Positions 9,783-22,329 of a stretch of 64,000 bases of DNA are shown piece after piece. The notes under the pieces are model-generated. The model worked only from the letters and a program-made list of their open reading frames with translations. It was not told the origin of the DNA and did not search any database. The position numbers and the translations under genes were made by a program. The stretch covers positions 558,001-622,000 of the forward strand of contig BSDZ01000078.1 in the NCBI GenBank assembly GCA_030268105.1, given 5' to 3'. Every line of letters starts with the position of its first letter. Position 1 is the first letter of the stretch. This DNA comes from Volvox africanus (lineage: Eukaryota; Chlorophyta; Chlorophyceae; Chlamydomonadales; Volvocaceae).

Positions 9783-12763
9783 GAATGCAACTTCTATCCC
9801 AGCTGATGCCATTGACCCTGAGTTTGAGGCCCTGTTACAGGAATATGCAGATATATTCCAGGAGGTCCCTGGCAAGCCTCCAATGCGGCCTGTGGATCAC
9901 ACCATACCTTTGGTGCCAGGCGCAGTACCCGTTTCCGCCCCATGTATTGGCTAAGCCCCTTGGAGCTGGACAAGGTCAAACGACAGGTTACTGAGCTGCT
10001 GAAAAAAGGTATGATACGGCCAAGCACATCCCCATACTCCGCCCCTATTCTGTTTGTGGGAAAGAAGGATGGGACTCTGAGAATGTGCATCGATTATAGG
10101 GGGTTAAACGCTGCAACGGTTAAGAACCGTTACCCCCTCCCACGTGTCGATGATCTGCTGGATAAGCTAAAAGATTCTGCATTCTTTAGCTCTATTGACC
10201 TCCAGCAGGGGTATAATCAGATTCGTATAGCAGAATCTGACATCCCTAAAACGGCTTTCCGTACGCCGTTTGGCCATTTTGAATATACCGTCCTTAGTTT
10301 CGGACTGACGAACGCCCCTGCAACGTTCCAAGCCGTCATGGACCGCATCTTCAGGCCATAAATCGACAAATTTGTCATCTGTTATCTGGACGATATCCTG
10401 GTGTTTTCAAAGACCCGTGAGGAGCACATACAACACCTCCGCCTGGTCTTTGAGGTTCTGCGGCGTGAGCAGCTGTATGCTAAGCGTTCTAAGTGCCACT
10501 GGGCACAACCACAGGTGGAGTATCTGGGGCATATAGTGTCTCAGGGTGGCATACGGATGGACCCGCGGAAAACTGCTGTTGTTCGGGATTGGCCAGTGCC
10601 CTCCAACCTTCAGGAACTGCGTAAGTTTTTGGGCCTGACCAACTTTCGTAAGTTCATAGACTTTCGTAAGTTCATAGACTTTCGTAAGTTCATAGAGCGC
10701 TACTCAGTCATTGCTGCACCGCTAACAAACCTCACACGTAAGGGAGCCTTCTCTTCATCTGAGGCCTGGACCCCCGCATGCCAAGCAGCTTTTGATGCTT
10801 TGAAGCATGCTATCTCTGATGATATTATCCTTCACTTCCCTGACTACTCATTGCCGTTCCGTGTAGAGGTCATAACTGATGCATCTATACATGGGACGGG
10901 GGCAGTTCTGTTGCAGCAGGGACGCCCCATTGCATACACGAATAAGAAGTTTTCGGGGGCTGAAACCCGTTATACTACAGGGAAACAGGAATTTCTTGCG
11001 GTCCTACATGCCTTGAAGGAATGGCGATGTTACCTTGAGGGCCGGCCTTTTGCCCTCAAGACTGATCACAAACCCCTTACGTTTCTGCAAGGTGTGCCCT
11101 CCTTAACCGACGCCAGGCCCGCTGGATGGAGTACCTGGCATGGTTTAACTTTGATTGGGAGTACCTGAGCGGCTCACTTAACATAGCTGATGCGCTCAGT
11201 AGGCACCCCTCACTGCATGCAGCCATTCTGGCGGTAAGCACACGTTGTAGGTCTCAGGCACAACCTAACTTCGTGCCCTCCAATTTTACCAAGCGCTTGA
11301 AACAGGCTTATGCAGCCGACCCGTGGTTCACAAATCACAACAACACGGGGCACTTGGTACAGGAGCATGGCTTATGGATCCGATCGGAAGGATCCCACCG
11401 TCAGATCGTCGTACCTAACGATGATTCATTACGTCGTGAACTTCTCTCACGTTTTCATGACGGCCCTCTTGCTGGGCATCCTGGCTGCACGCGGTTACTG
11501 GAGCTTTTGCGGCGTCAATTCTGGTGGCCCCGCATGGCTAAGGATACCGAAAATTATGTCCTCTGTTGCGACCTGTGCCAGCGCAATAAGGCCCAGCCTG
11601 GTAAATCACATGGGCATCTCCAACCTCTTCCTATTCCCGACGCTCCGTGGGAAAGCGTCTCTATGGACTTTATTGTTGCGCTGCCCAAAACTGAGGGAGG
11701 ATACGACGCCGTGCTGGTCCTGGTCGACCGTTTCACTAAGATGGTCCACCTGGCCCCCACGACATCATCCTGCACAGCTGAGCAAACGGCCCGTCTATTT
11801 TTCGACAATGTGGTACATTTGCATGGGGTCCCCAAGTCCGTGGTATCTGATCGCGGCACTCAATTTGCAAGTAAGTTTAGGGGCGCCCTGGGGACTCTGG
11901 TAGGAATGCGGGTGAATCTGTCCACCGCCTACCACCCCCAATCTGATGGGCAAACAGAGCGTGTTAACCGTGTCCTGGGTGATATGCTCCGTAACTTCGC
12001 AGGACGCACCCCTACTGCATGGGATACCTACCTAACCGCTGCTGAGTTTGCCATTAATAATGCTACTAACCGGTCCGTTGGTAATAGTCCGTTTTTCCTG
12101 AATTACGGTTTTAACCCTGCTTTGCCTGTTTGGCGGGAGTTGGACGTAAATGTTCCAGCTGCAAAAACGTTTGCTAAGTCTTTCGTGTCCCGTCTAACTG
12201 ACGCTAAAGCTTGCCTGGAAGCTGCACAGCAACGGGCTATGGACTATTATAACAAGTCCAAAAAGGACGTCACGTTCACAAAGGGCCAGCTGGTTATGTT
12301 GAGCACAAAAAACATTCGTTCCCTAGCTGATGGGTCTCGCAAGTTATTACCGCGTTTTGTGGGGACTTATCCTGTCGTACGCATGGTAGGGTCAGTGGCT
12401 GTAGAGTTACAACTCCCATCTGATCTACGCATTCATCTCACATTTCATGTATCTCTCTTACGTCCATATCGGGGTACTCTGCCTGAGTCTAACGATAGCA
12501 TCCCTCCTGTTACGGAAGCTAATCCCTCTACCTGGTTATCAGGTAAGCAGATCCTGTATGCTGTCGAACGTATCCTGGATTACCGTGCACGACGTGTTGG
12601 CAAGGGCAGGCATAAGCGTAACGTACATGAGTACCTGGTTAAGTGGTCTGGGTATTCATCTGAGCACAATAGCTGGAAACCGGCACGTAACTTCACCCCT
12701 GACATGAAACCCCTGCTTGATGAAGCTAGGCTGCGGGCACAGTCTAAGGACGGACCTCTCTGA
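9783..12763 (+). pseudogene. pol: pol of element B, broken: RT, RNase H, integrase, chromodomain
   Basis: The reading frame is interrupted by TAA at 10359-10361, just before the RT catalytic YLDD, and by a one-base deletion near 11105 in the RNase H C-terminal region, where the frame changes. Otherwise it is well preserved. RT has YLDDILVFSKTREEH. RNase H keeps its acidic residues. Integrase has its zinc finger, SMDF, SDRGTQF and DGQTERVN catalytic segments and a long C-terminal part. A chromodomain (HEYLVKWSGYSSEHNSW) lies near 12630-12690. Positions 10642-10695 hold an 18-bp unit repeated three times in frame, giving repeated RKFIDF in the region after the RT palm. Confidence 0.85.
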
Positions 12764-12832
12764 CGCTGTCCTACCTCAACCTGTCTGCTCTCTTTTCATG
12801 CATCGGGACGCTGCATCTAGAGGGGGAACAAT

Positions 12833-13130
12833 TGTTGTATCCTTAATGCATTTTGGTAATTCATTAAGATTTTATGATATAATATATTTAATTATCAGAT
12901 TAACTGTTTCATGTTCTCATCTGGCATTTGATTTGTGGATTTGGTCTCGGCTGTCGACGACCAATACTAACCGACTTCCTGAAACATCCGAACCTGTCGG
13001 TTACTCCATAACCTGTATGGAATGGGCCATTTACCGCCTGAATGGTAAATGGTGGAACACCTGGTTCCTGGTTCACTGAATCTCCGGTTGTAGTGGTGAC
13101 TTCTGAAGGTCACGCCCGGTTCAAGGCCTT
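12833..13130 (+). repeat. Partial 3' LTR of element B
   Basis: It begins TGTTGTATCC immediately after an AGAGGGGGAACAAT polypurine tract, exactly where a 3' LTR should start. Its interior does not resemble the family 1 or 2 LTRs. The far end is not identifiable because element C sequence takes over near 13130 without an ACAACA terminus, so it is probably truncated. Confidence 0.6.
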
Positions 13131-16100
13131 ATGGTCTCTCAAGTACGACCTAGTCGGCGGCTCTACTTAATCGGGCTCTGGCAAAACAACTGGTATCTTT
13201 TGATACCACCCTTCGTGGGTAACATATACAACATTTTGCTACCGTTTTACAGCCAACGTAAGGCTACCGCTTTGTTAAAAGGTATGCAACGTGTCCTCCG
13301 ATTCGAATCGGGCACTGTATTGGTTGATGGTGTGGACGTGGCGGGATCCCCAGTTCCATTGCCGGAGTTGCCCTATGCCTTTGATGTCTGGTATGAAGCT
13401 CCTGTGGTGGGTTTTGTTAATTTCGAGCCCGCCCTGGGATCAGTTTTGTTATCTGTGGAGTCGACTCCGACAGGTTATTGTGTTCCCGTTATTGAAGTCG
13501 GCCTCGCTGGTTGAATGATGAAGGCACTAGAGGATACCGGTGCCAGTGACGACTTCATCTCTGAGGCAGAGGTGAACGTGTTGGGGTCGACCCCACAGTC
13601 GTCTGATTGTGACAGGTTACCCTCGTTGATGAGGGTAAGCATCCCATCGTGGGCAGAATCACCCTAAGCCTATCGATAGGCCCTCTGCGTGTTAGGGCCC
13701 AATGAGTGCAACAAGGTCTCTCGGAGACAGCACTACATGGACATTGGGTGCCGCGACATAACGACAGTACTGCACGCGCATCGATATGGAGTCCAGCACA
13801 ATTGGCCATTGTGCAAAAGGGAACCTATCGCCTAAGGTACCTTGTCTGTTGTATCAAGATGTCACACCAGAGGAGGGCGGAACTGTTGCGGAGCCTGTGG
13901 TTAATTTCGTTCTAGCGGCGTTCGTCCGCCGAAATGAAGAACCCAAGCTTGAAGGGTGAAAAACAAGCCTATCAAATGATAAGGGAAGACACCCATGAAT
14001 TGCTTGTGAGGCCTTGGGTGCAACCGAATGCTACCGCCGCGCAGTCTCTTGTGAAGGATTCTGAGGTCGAAGCTTCCCCTCCTTTGCCAAATTATACTGA
14101 TGCTTTTGTCATCCTGGGGCTTCCACCTATGTTATCTGCTGACCATACGATCCCTCTTGTGCCCGAGCACAATCCGTTTCACAACCTACGTACAGGTTAA
14201 GCCCACTAAACTTGAGCAGATGAAGCGGCAAGTGAGGGATATGCTTGCAAACGGTATGATTCGGCCCAGCACATCGCCATTTTCTGCACCGATATTGTTC
14301 GTCGGTAAGAAGGATGGGACGTTGCGCATGTGCATTGTTTATCGGGGCTTGAATGCGACTACAATGAAAAAATCCCTACCCTTTGCCGCGCGTTGATGAC
14401 CTGATCGATAAGTTGAAAGGCTCAGCTTATTTTTTCCTCCATTGATCTCCAACAGGGGTATAACCAGATACGCATTGCTGCTTCTGATATTCCGAAAACC
14501 GCTTTCCGGACCCCCTTTGGTCACTTCGAGTACACGGTCTTGTCGTTTGGACTTACTAATGCGCCCATCACATTTCAAGCAGTGATTATCGCATGTTCAG
14601 ACCGTATATCGACAGGTTCGTCGTTTGTTATTTGGATGATATTTTAATATACTCCAAAATGCGCAAGGAGCACCTGAAGCATCTCGAGCTCGTGCTTGAG
14701 GTGATGAAGCGGGAGCAATTGATTGCTAAACGCGCCAAATGTTCTTGGGCGCAGCCTCAGGTGGAGTATTTGGGCCACATCGTGTCGGCCACTGGACCCA
14801 CGGAAGGTAGCTGTGGTTCGTGAATGGCCCGCACCTCAGAACCTCACCGAGCTACGCCAGTTCTTAGGTTTGACCAACTACTTCTGTAAGTTTATTAATA
14901 AATACTCCATTATTGCAGCCCCGCTTACAAATCTGACGAGGAAAGGAGGTTTCGCTTCTCTCGAGGCATGGACATCCGGGTGTCAACAGGCATTTGAAGA
15001 GCTCAAGCGTATTGTCGCCAACGACGTAACCCTTTCTTTCCCTGATTACTCGTTGTCCTTTCGTGTAGAAGTAATACCGGATGCTTCCCTTCATGGAAGC
15101 GGCGCTGTATTGTTGCAGGAAGGACGAACGGTCGCCTTCAGGAGTAAGAAATTCTCGGGTGCGGAGACCCGATACACGACTGGAGAGCAAGAGCTGTTGG
15201 CAGTTCTACACATTCTAAAGGAATGGCGCTGTTACCTCGAAGGCCGTCCTTTTACACTGAAGACAGACCATAAACCGCTGACATTTTTACAAAGTGTCCC
15301 CACGCTCAACCGACGACAAGCCCGATGGATGGAATACCTATCTCGCTTCGACTGTACATGGGAGTACATCACTGGCAGAATTAATATTGCTGACGCCCTC
15401 AGTCGACATCCATCGTTACACGCTGCGATCCTGGCAGCGCCGATCACACGTTCACACAGCCAGGAGGTGCCGATAGCATCGGACCTTGCGGAGCAACTCA
15501 TGGTGGGGTATGAAGCAGATCCATGGTTCCCTACCCCAAGTAATGTGGAAAATCTACGCAAGCAAAACGACCTTTGGTTGCGGAGGGATGGCTCGACAAC
15601 GCAAATCGTTGTGCCGAACAACGACGCTTTGCGGTACGATATTCTTGCTCGGTTCCATGAGGACCCGTTAGCAGGACATCCTGGCAGCAAGCGTTTGGCA
15701 GAGCTAGTGCGACGCTCATTCTGGTGGCCGTGCGTGGTGACGGATGCGGAAAACTTCTTGCAAAGGTGCAGTTTATGTCAGTGCAACAAAGCACTATCTG
15801 GTAAGGGCCAGGGTTTATTACAACCTTTACCTATCCCAGATGTCCCTTGGGAAAGTGTTTCAATGGACTTCGTAGTCACGCTACCCAAAACTGAGGGGGG
15901 ATACGACTCGGTGTTCGTTATGGTCGATCGCTTGACCAAAATGGTTCATCTAGCCCCCTGCACCTCGTCTTGCACCGCTGAGCAAACAGCACGATTATTT
16001 TTCGATAACGTAGTACGATTGCATGGCATTCCTAAAAATGTGATATCTGATCGTGGCGGTCAATTCACGTCTAAGTTTTGGGAAGCGCTATGTGAACTTG

Positions 16101-16957
16101 TCGGCATGCATGTTCATTTGAGCACAGCATATCATCCACAATCTGATGGGCAAACCGAACGCACAAATCACACGTTGGGCAATATGTTACGAAATTTCGC
16201 GGGACGCATACCCTCTGTCTGGGATACGTTTCTGACGTTGGCAGAATTTGCACTTAACAACGCTGTTAACCGCTCTACAGGTCAAAGCCCCTTCTTTCTG
16301 AATTATGGATTCCATCCTGCGCTACCCATCTGGCGAGAGTTGGAAGTAAATATTCCTGCTGCTAAAACCTTTGCCAAGTCGTTCCTATTCCACATGACAG
16401 ACGCAAAGGCATGTTTGGATGCAGCGCAACAACGGACGACGGACTACTATAATAAATCCAAACGAGACGTGACATTTTTGGTGGGACAAATGGTTTTGTT
16501 AAGCACTAAGAACTTGTGTTCACTCGCCGACGGTTCCTGAAAACTGTTACCTTGCTGGATCGGGCCATATCCCGTTGTACGCATGGTAGGAAATGTAGCT
16601 GTAGAGCTATCCCTACCCCCTGACATGAATATTCACCCCACGTTCCATATCTCCCTTATTCGCCCCTATCGTGGCACGGCACCCGTTCCAAATGACACCA
16701 ATGCCCCTGCAGTAATGGACCCCAGTCCAGAGACCTGGATCGCAGGCAAACAAAAGGTGTATGATGTGGGACGAATATTGGATTATCGGGTTCGACGCGT
16801 AGGTCGACATCAACGCAAGCGGGCGGTACACGAGTACCTGGTCAAATGGACGAGCTATTCTAGCGAGCACAACTCTTGGGAGCCGACGCGTAATTTCTCG
16901 CCAGAAATGAACCCCCTCTTGGAGGAAGCTCGTCTACGTGCCACACAGACCCAATGA
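13131..16957 (+). pseudogene. pol: pol of element C, broken by several frameshifts and stops
   Basis: Protease still shows the active-site segment DTGASDDF near 13537-13560, but the frame breaks around 13512 and again after it. RT is split: the first half lies near 13934-14396, with small indels around 14390-14440. YLDD is in the 14593-14823 piece, and a long open stretch at 14723-16540 covers the end of RT, RNase H and most of integrase. A CGA to TGA change at about 16538 stops integrase just before its GPY segment. The chromodomain follows at 16583-16957 in an open frame ([17 protein letters not shown]). This copy cannot make a full Pol. Confidence 0.85.
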
Positions 16958-17016
16958 TCTCTGCAGTCGATGCTGTATGATGCAGCGAGGACACTGCATA
17001 TGGGAGGGGGGATAGT

Positions 17017-17724
17017 TGTTGTACGCCGGTTTGATCATCGTTTATGCCGAAGTAGGCTGCAATCCATCCGAGCACTATTGAGCATGATATGAGCATATTA
17101 GCATGATATATTCGAGTATATCTAGCTAATGAGCACGCTGCATTATCATTTACGACATTGCCCTGTTGGTCAACATATTTGACTCGAGACTGATATCAAT
17201 GTGCGAACTCTCTATTGGCATAATATATCACGTAATAATATTTCAAATGTTATTACCTCAATTGTATCATAAACCATGCGCGTATGCGGGAACGCGACGA
17301 TCGCGATGGTTGGGTCGGCAACCAAATATCGATATTCGGACCTTCGCATATTGCATACGTTGCATCCATTAATATCACGGTTTATGCAATATTTAGGACA
17401 GTGCTATAATAGTACTCACACTTGAGATCGGAATCCAGTGAGACTTGTATTGCACATCGGTATTGTGAACGTGATAGGTGCGAGGACGGCCGCATAGAGA
17501 CCTAAGTCGGCTTGAAGCTATTGGGGATCAAGTACCCACGTACTTAACTCAATCGAATTCTCATACATACGCTTTACTCATTTATATTCTGCCTGAGCTA
17601 TTCCAGCATATCATTTCCAGCCATATGATGAACGCTGCCCGTGGGGTCTGACGACAGACTTCTAATTTGCAACTGAAGATCATTGTAAGTTGAATCTTTC
17701 CTTATCTATAAGTCTTCCGCTGTC
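17017..17724 (+). repeat. 3' LTR of element C, 3'-truncated
   Basis: It starts TGTTGTACGCCGG after the polypurine tract and matches family 2 LTRs for about 708 bp. It stops after CTTCCGCTGTC, where the F LTR continues for about 110 more bases. It keeps the conserved hairpin near 17323-17342 with one mismatch. Confidence 0.85.
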
Positions 17725-17735
17725 ACGTTGCTCGG

Positions 17736-18479
17736 CATATCCGACATATCCCATCGCATATCGACATATCGACATATCCCATCGCATCATGGCTGATCCG
17801 CCTAACATGCATGAAATCCCGAATAAGTAATTTTTGTTCTCCGTAATTACCAGGTTTTAGAGTAATTACTAGAGGCGCGCATTATGCTCATGCTATGGAA
17901 CAATAAGTAATACTATTTGATATAATATTAGTTCATTACGGCACACATTGAGATCACCGCACTCATCATGATACATGCCTTGCAACCGAATATTGTTATT
18001 CGGACCCTTGCATCATGCGATTGCCGGAAAGGCTTATTGGTTGTTATACATGAATATCGCGGATACGCAGTAGGGTTGTCACACTGAGGATCGGCCTCCT
18101 AGTGTGGGTTGTACGGCGTAGGGATACTGCAAGTATAACAGATGCGAGGACGGCTAAGTAGAGCAAGACATCTTGATGCCTCAAGAACACTTCTGTGTTC
18201 AATATTATTATTGCTATTTGCTTCTACACTTAGCCCGAGCTAAGCCTGAACTTTGCTTGTCACCGCTGTGTGATGATTGCTTGCTTCCGGTGCTGACGGC
18301 AATCTCATCCATTGCATCGCTTCTGTCTGTATCATTGTAAGTTATATCTCTTCTTGCTTTGAAGTCTTCCACTGTCTCTGTTTGCTCTCGATTGCCTTGC
18401 TGTACTTGCAAGTGCTTGTGCATTGGTATCGAAAGTCTTCAGACGTGCAGATATCTATGAGCAAAGGAGAGGAACAACA
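17736..18479 (+). repeat. 5' LTR of element H, 5'-truncated
   Basis: Clear family 1 LTR homology begins around 17768, after repeats of a CGACATATCCCATCG-like unit at the junction with C, and ends at 18479 (GGAACAACA). It contains a 45-bp extra segment at about 17824-17868 with AGTAATT and AATTACT ends that is absent from other copies. The CCGAATA-TTGT-TATTCGG hairpin lies near 17987-18004. Confidence 0.85.
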
Positions 18480-18998
18480 ATTTGGTATCGAGACAGGTTC
18501 GTTGCGTAACTGTCTCTTTGTGCTTAATCGGAAGTAGGTTCCTTCTATGGCGAGTGTCAGCGACGAGCGACATGGACCACTAGATACTTTTGCCGAAGAC
18601 CTGGGCCGTGCTGTGTTGGACGCCGCCGCTTCCGGTTTGTAATTGTTTGATTGCTTTTACTCAATTGCTGCACTTGTTGTGTAAGTGTACACCCTGAGTC
18701 GCAGGTAATCTCAGCGGTCCGGCATTGCTTGCCGCAACAACTGAGGTTGGCTTGCACCCTGACCAGTTGGCGATTCTGATCGCACAGACTACTGAGATTA
18801 GAAGTCGATTGGGCACGTACTTGTTGAACCTGCTCAATCTACTCAAGAGTACTGTCGGTAGGCTCACCGAGTTAATTGTACTCTTGCTTTGTCTTTGCGT
18901 TAGAAGTTGTCTTCTATTACGCAAGCTTAGGGTATTGATTCGTGTTCCATGTCTGTGGGATGTGACGATATGCCGCTTACTAGCTTAGCAAGCCAACC
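18480..18998 (+). pseudogene. Leader and first gag codons of element H
   Basis: After a primer-binding site (TTTGGTATCGAGACAGG) come homologues of the E leader ORFs. The short ORF that begins in the LTR ends in TAG at 18538. It is followed in frame by the 31-codon ORF starting at ATG 18548, and then by the Leu-rich ORF around 18725-18880. Gag begins at ATG 18948 but has a one-base insertion within its first codons compared with E and I, which brings a TGA after five codons. The gag sequence is cut at 18998 by the insertion of D. Confidence 0.8.
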
Positions 18999-19831
18999 TG
19001 TTGTGCTACGGTTCGTTTCCCGCCGATGCGTAGGTCGATGCGACGCTACGAGGCGAAGTGCTGTCCTGATGAACGCATGAATGACTTATGCATATGAATG
19101 AACTTGCATCACATAAAAGTATTTGCATACATTTATATACGTTTTGGCATGTTACCATTATACATCGCGACATCGCATCATGGCTGATCTGCCTAGCATG
19201 CATGAAATCCCGAACGATCGAGAAGTGCATTATGCTCGTGCTATGAAACGATAAGTAATATTATTTGATATAATATTACTTCATTACAGCACACGTTGAG
19301 AGCACCGCACTCGTCGTGATGCATGTCTTGCAACCGAATATCGTTATTCGGACCCATGCATCATGCGAATGCCGGAAAGGCTTATCGGTTGTTATACATG
19401 AACATCGCCTCTACGCAGTAGGGTTGTCACACTTAGGATCGGCCTCCTAGTGTGAATTGTACGGCGTAATGATGCTGCGAGTATAACAGATGCGAGGACG
19501 GCTAAGTAAAGGAGAGATTCCAATACCAGAGAACACTCGTGTGTTCAACACCCTTCTTGCTAATAGCTATCCTACTTAGCCCGAGCTAAGCCTGAACTTT
19601 GCTTATCACCGCCGCGTGATGACTGCTTGCTTCCGGCGCTGACGGCGATTACATCCATTGCATCGCTTCTGTCTGTAAGATTGTAAGTTATATCTCTTCT
19701 TGCCTTGAAGTCTTCCGCTGTCTCTGTTTGCTCTCGTGTGCCTTGCTGTACTTGCAAGTGCTCGCGCATCGGTATCCCAAGTCCCCAGACGCGCAGATAC
19801 TTATGAGCAAACTCGAAGAAGAGGTACAACA
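18999..19831 (+). repeat. 5' LTR of element D
   Basis: An 833-bp LTR with intact TGTTGTGCTACGG and TACAACA ends, immediately following CAACC. It has the D/H/I-type hairpin CCGAATA-TCGT-TATTCGG (19333-19350 region) and the CACAC/GTGTG version of the third stem. Confidence 0.95.
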
Positions 19832-21079
19832 CAGGTTACCCTTGCTGACGGGGGTAAGCATCCCATCGTGGGCAGGATCACCCTTAGCCTATCGTTAGGC
19901 CCTTTGCGTGTTGTGACCCGGCCGTACGTGCTGCAGGGCTTGGCAGAGACTGCACCGTACATAATGGGGTCTGCGACATTACGACAGTACCGCGCGCGCA
20001 TCGACATGGAGACCGCAACCCTGCATATGTGCAAGGGTACTCTGTCGATTAAGGTACCTTTCCTGTCGTCCGAAAATGTCACACCAGAGGGGGGCAAAGC
20101 TGAGGCGGTGCCTATGGTTAATTTCGCTGTGACCGCAATGGCCGCTCGAATCGAACCGGAGCTAGTCGGGCGTAAGGAAGCTGTCCGATTGTTACGGAAG
20201 GGTGCCCACGGACTGCTTTTGAGGCCACGGGTGGGCTGCATTGCCACCACCGCGCAGACTTCTGTGGATCCTGAGGTTGAGGCCCTACTGTCACAGTATG
20301 AGGACGTCTTCAAAGATATCCCTGGCCTACCACCTATGCGTCCTGTTGATCACACAATCCCTCTCATGCCTGGAGCGCAGCCTATGGCCCGGCCAATGTA
20401 CAGGTTGAGTCCATTGGAGCTGGATGAGGTGAAGCGCCAGGTGACGGATTTGCTTGCAAAGGGTATGATACGCCCCAGCACATCCCCGTATTCTGCGCCG
20501 ATTTTGTTTGTCGGTAAGAAGGATGGGACCTTGCGCATGTGCATCAATTATCGGGGTTTGAATGCGAGCACGGTGAAGAATTGCTACCCTTTGCCACGTG
20601 TTGACGACCTGTTGGATAAGCTGAAGGGCTCGGCTTATTTTTCCTCGATTGACTTGCAACAGGGCTATAATCAGATTCGCATCGCTGCCTCTGATATCCC
20701 GAAAACCGCTTTTCAGACGCCCTTTGGTCACTTCGAGTATACGGTCCTATCGTTTGGTTTGACCAATGCCCCTGCGACGTTTCAGGCGGTCATGGACCGC
20801 ATGTTTAGGCCGTTTATCGACAGGTTCGTTGTTTGCTACCTGGATGACATTTTGGTTTATTCTAAGACGCGCGAGGAGCACTTGGAGCATCTTCAGCTCG
20901 TGCTCGATGTGATGAGGCGGGAGCAATTGTTTGCTAAACGCGCCAAATGCTTTTGGGCGCAGCCTCAGGTGGAATATTTGGGCCACATTGTGTCGGCCAC
21001 TGGTGTGAAGATGGACCCGCGGAAGGTTGCCGTGGTTCGCGATTGGCCCTTGCCTCAGAACCTCACGGAGTTGCGTAAG
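19832..21079 (+). pseudogene. pol: pol of element D, left part: protease end to RT
   Basis: The sequence begins at the protease segment [14 protein letters not shown], downstream of the missing catalytic Asp, and is open through RT including [15 protein letters not shown] (about 20839-20883). It stops where F is inserted at 21079, in codons for LTELRKF. The frame reads on into the F LTR to a stop at 21334. Because the protease active site is deleted, no functional polyprotein is expected. Confidence 0.9.
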
Positions 21080-21891
21080 TGTTGTACGCGGGTTCAATCA
21101 CCGTTTACATTTATGAAGGCCGCAATGCATTCAGATATCATGAAGCATAATACAATCATATTAGCATGGTATACTCGAGTATATCTAGCTAATCAGGCAT
21201 GTCGCATCATTCACGACATCGCGCTGTCGGTCAACATGTTTGACTCGAGGCTAATAATTAATACACGATCTATCCATTGGCATATTATATCACGTAATAA
21301 TACTTTGAATAGTATTACCTCATCTGTGTCATAAACCATACGCGTATGCAAGAATGCGACGATCGCGATGGTTGGGTCGGCAACCGAATATCGATATTCG
21401 GACCTTTGCATATTGCATGCGCTGCATCCAATAATATCACGAATGACACGATATTTAGAGCAGTATTACCAAGGTACTCACACTTGAGATCGTAATCCAG
21501 TGAGACCTGTACTGCACATCCGTATCGCGACGTGATAGGTGCGAGGACGGCCGCCTAGAGACCGAAGTCGGCGCGACGCTAACTTTGGACCAAGTATTCG
21601 AGTACTTAACTCTATCCGATACGCATACGTACGATATAATCATTTATATTCGGCCTGAGCTATTCTAGCATTCCATCTGCAGCCGAGTGATGAACATTGC
21701 CCACGGGGTCTGACGGCAGACTGTAATTCTGTAACTGAAGAACATTGTAAGTTGAATCTTTCCTTGCTATTGAGTCTTCCGCTGTCTACTATTCGCATTG
21801 GCTTGCCTTAATGTTTGTAAGCTTGGTACGCACGCAGCTAACACCTAGACGTGCAGAGCTAATACATGATTGAAGAAGGAAGGATACAACA
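21080..21891 (+). repeat. 5' LTR of element F
   Basis: 812 bp, TGTTGTACGCGGG to GGATACAACA. It contains the perfect 18-base palindrome CCGAATATCGATATTCGG at 21384-21401 in the same context (GCAA before, GACC after) as the family 1 hairpin, and an AT-rich inverted repeat near 21292-21318. Confidence 0.95.
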
Positions 21892-22329
21892 AATTTGGTA
21901 ACGAGACTGTTCGACTCACGGCTGTCTCATCGTCACTAGCGAAGAGTAGGTTCTCGCACGAGCGAGCGGCGGTGAAGAGTATCACGAGATAACCTCGCCG
22001 GAAAGCTGATACCGGCACTATCCTCTACCTGAACTCCTGATACAATATCGGTCTGTTAAATAACAACCATACTTTTGTTACCCGCAAGGTCTTAAGTCCG
22101 CAGAAGAAATTCTGTTGCCATCACACTTGAAGTCGCCTCCTCGATAGAGTTGGGTATCGGACAGGATCAGTTGCTGAAGAGATATCAATTTGAAGGTGAC
22201 AACATACTGGTGGGTTACGTTACCGTCCACGTCGGAGTTTTACTCGGGTGAGAACGGTACACGAGAGGAAATCCCTAAGGTACAGTTTTACCTCCACCTA
22301 TTTTCCTTGTGAAGTCTTAATTGGAATAC
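21892..22329 (+). promoter_or_regulatory. Primer-binding site and untranslated leader of F
   Basis: TGGTAACGAGACTG starts at 21896, five bases after the LTR, in the position of the family 1 primer-binding site and similar to it. The remaining ~420 bases to the gag ATG show no open frame like the family 1 leader ORFs. Confidence 0.6.

Larger units (their letters stand above)
9746..13130 (+). mobile_element. Element B: family 3 chromovirus, 5'-truncated
   Basis: This divergent copy starts inside pol just upstream of the RT domain and lacks the 5' LTR, leader, gag and protease. It runs through RT, RNase H, integrase and chromodomain to a polypurine tract (about 12818-12829) and the start of a 3' LTR at 12833. 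Protein similarity to families 1 and 2 is clear, but DNA similarity is much lower, so I treat it as a separate family. Its right limit against element C near 13130 is approximate. Confidence 0.8.
13131..17724 (+). mobile_element. Element C: family 2 chromovirus, truncated at both ends
   Basis: C starts within the region before the protease and continues through protease, RT, RNase H, integrase and chromodomain to a polypurine tract (GGGAGGGGGGATAG, 17003-17016) and a 3' LTR cut off at 17724. It lacks the 5' LTR and gag. The closest relative in the window is element F at 21080-28137. The right truncation abuts the truncated 5' LTR of element H. Confidence 0.82.

Noticed and set aside
13131..17016. 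Element C as part of element B
   Set aside because: C repeats protease and RT after the B chromodomain, polypurine tract and LTR start, and its LTR is family 2.
18277..18537. Sense-strand LTR frame beginning with a segment like ASGADG that resembles a protease site
   Set aside because: It starts at a non-ATG codon right after stops, is interrupted by a stop in E, and lies in non-coding LTR. Only its last part, the short ORF from ATG, is conserved.
19736..21334. Single 532-codon gene from LTR through RT
   Set aside because: It has no proper start, fuses LTR to pol of D through a deletion and ends in the LTR of F. It is an accident of two insertions and deletions.
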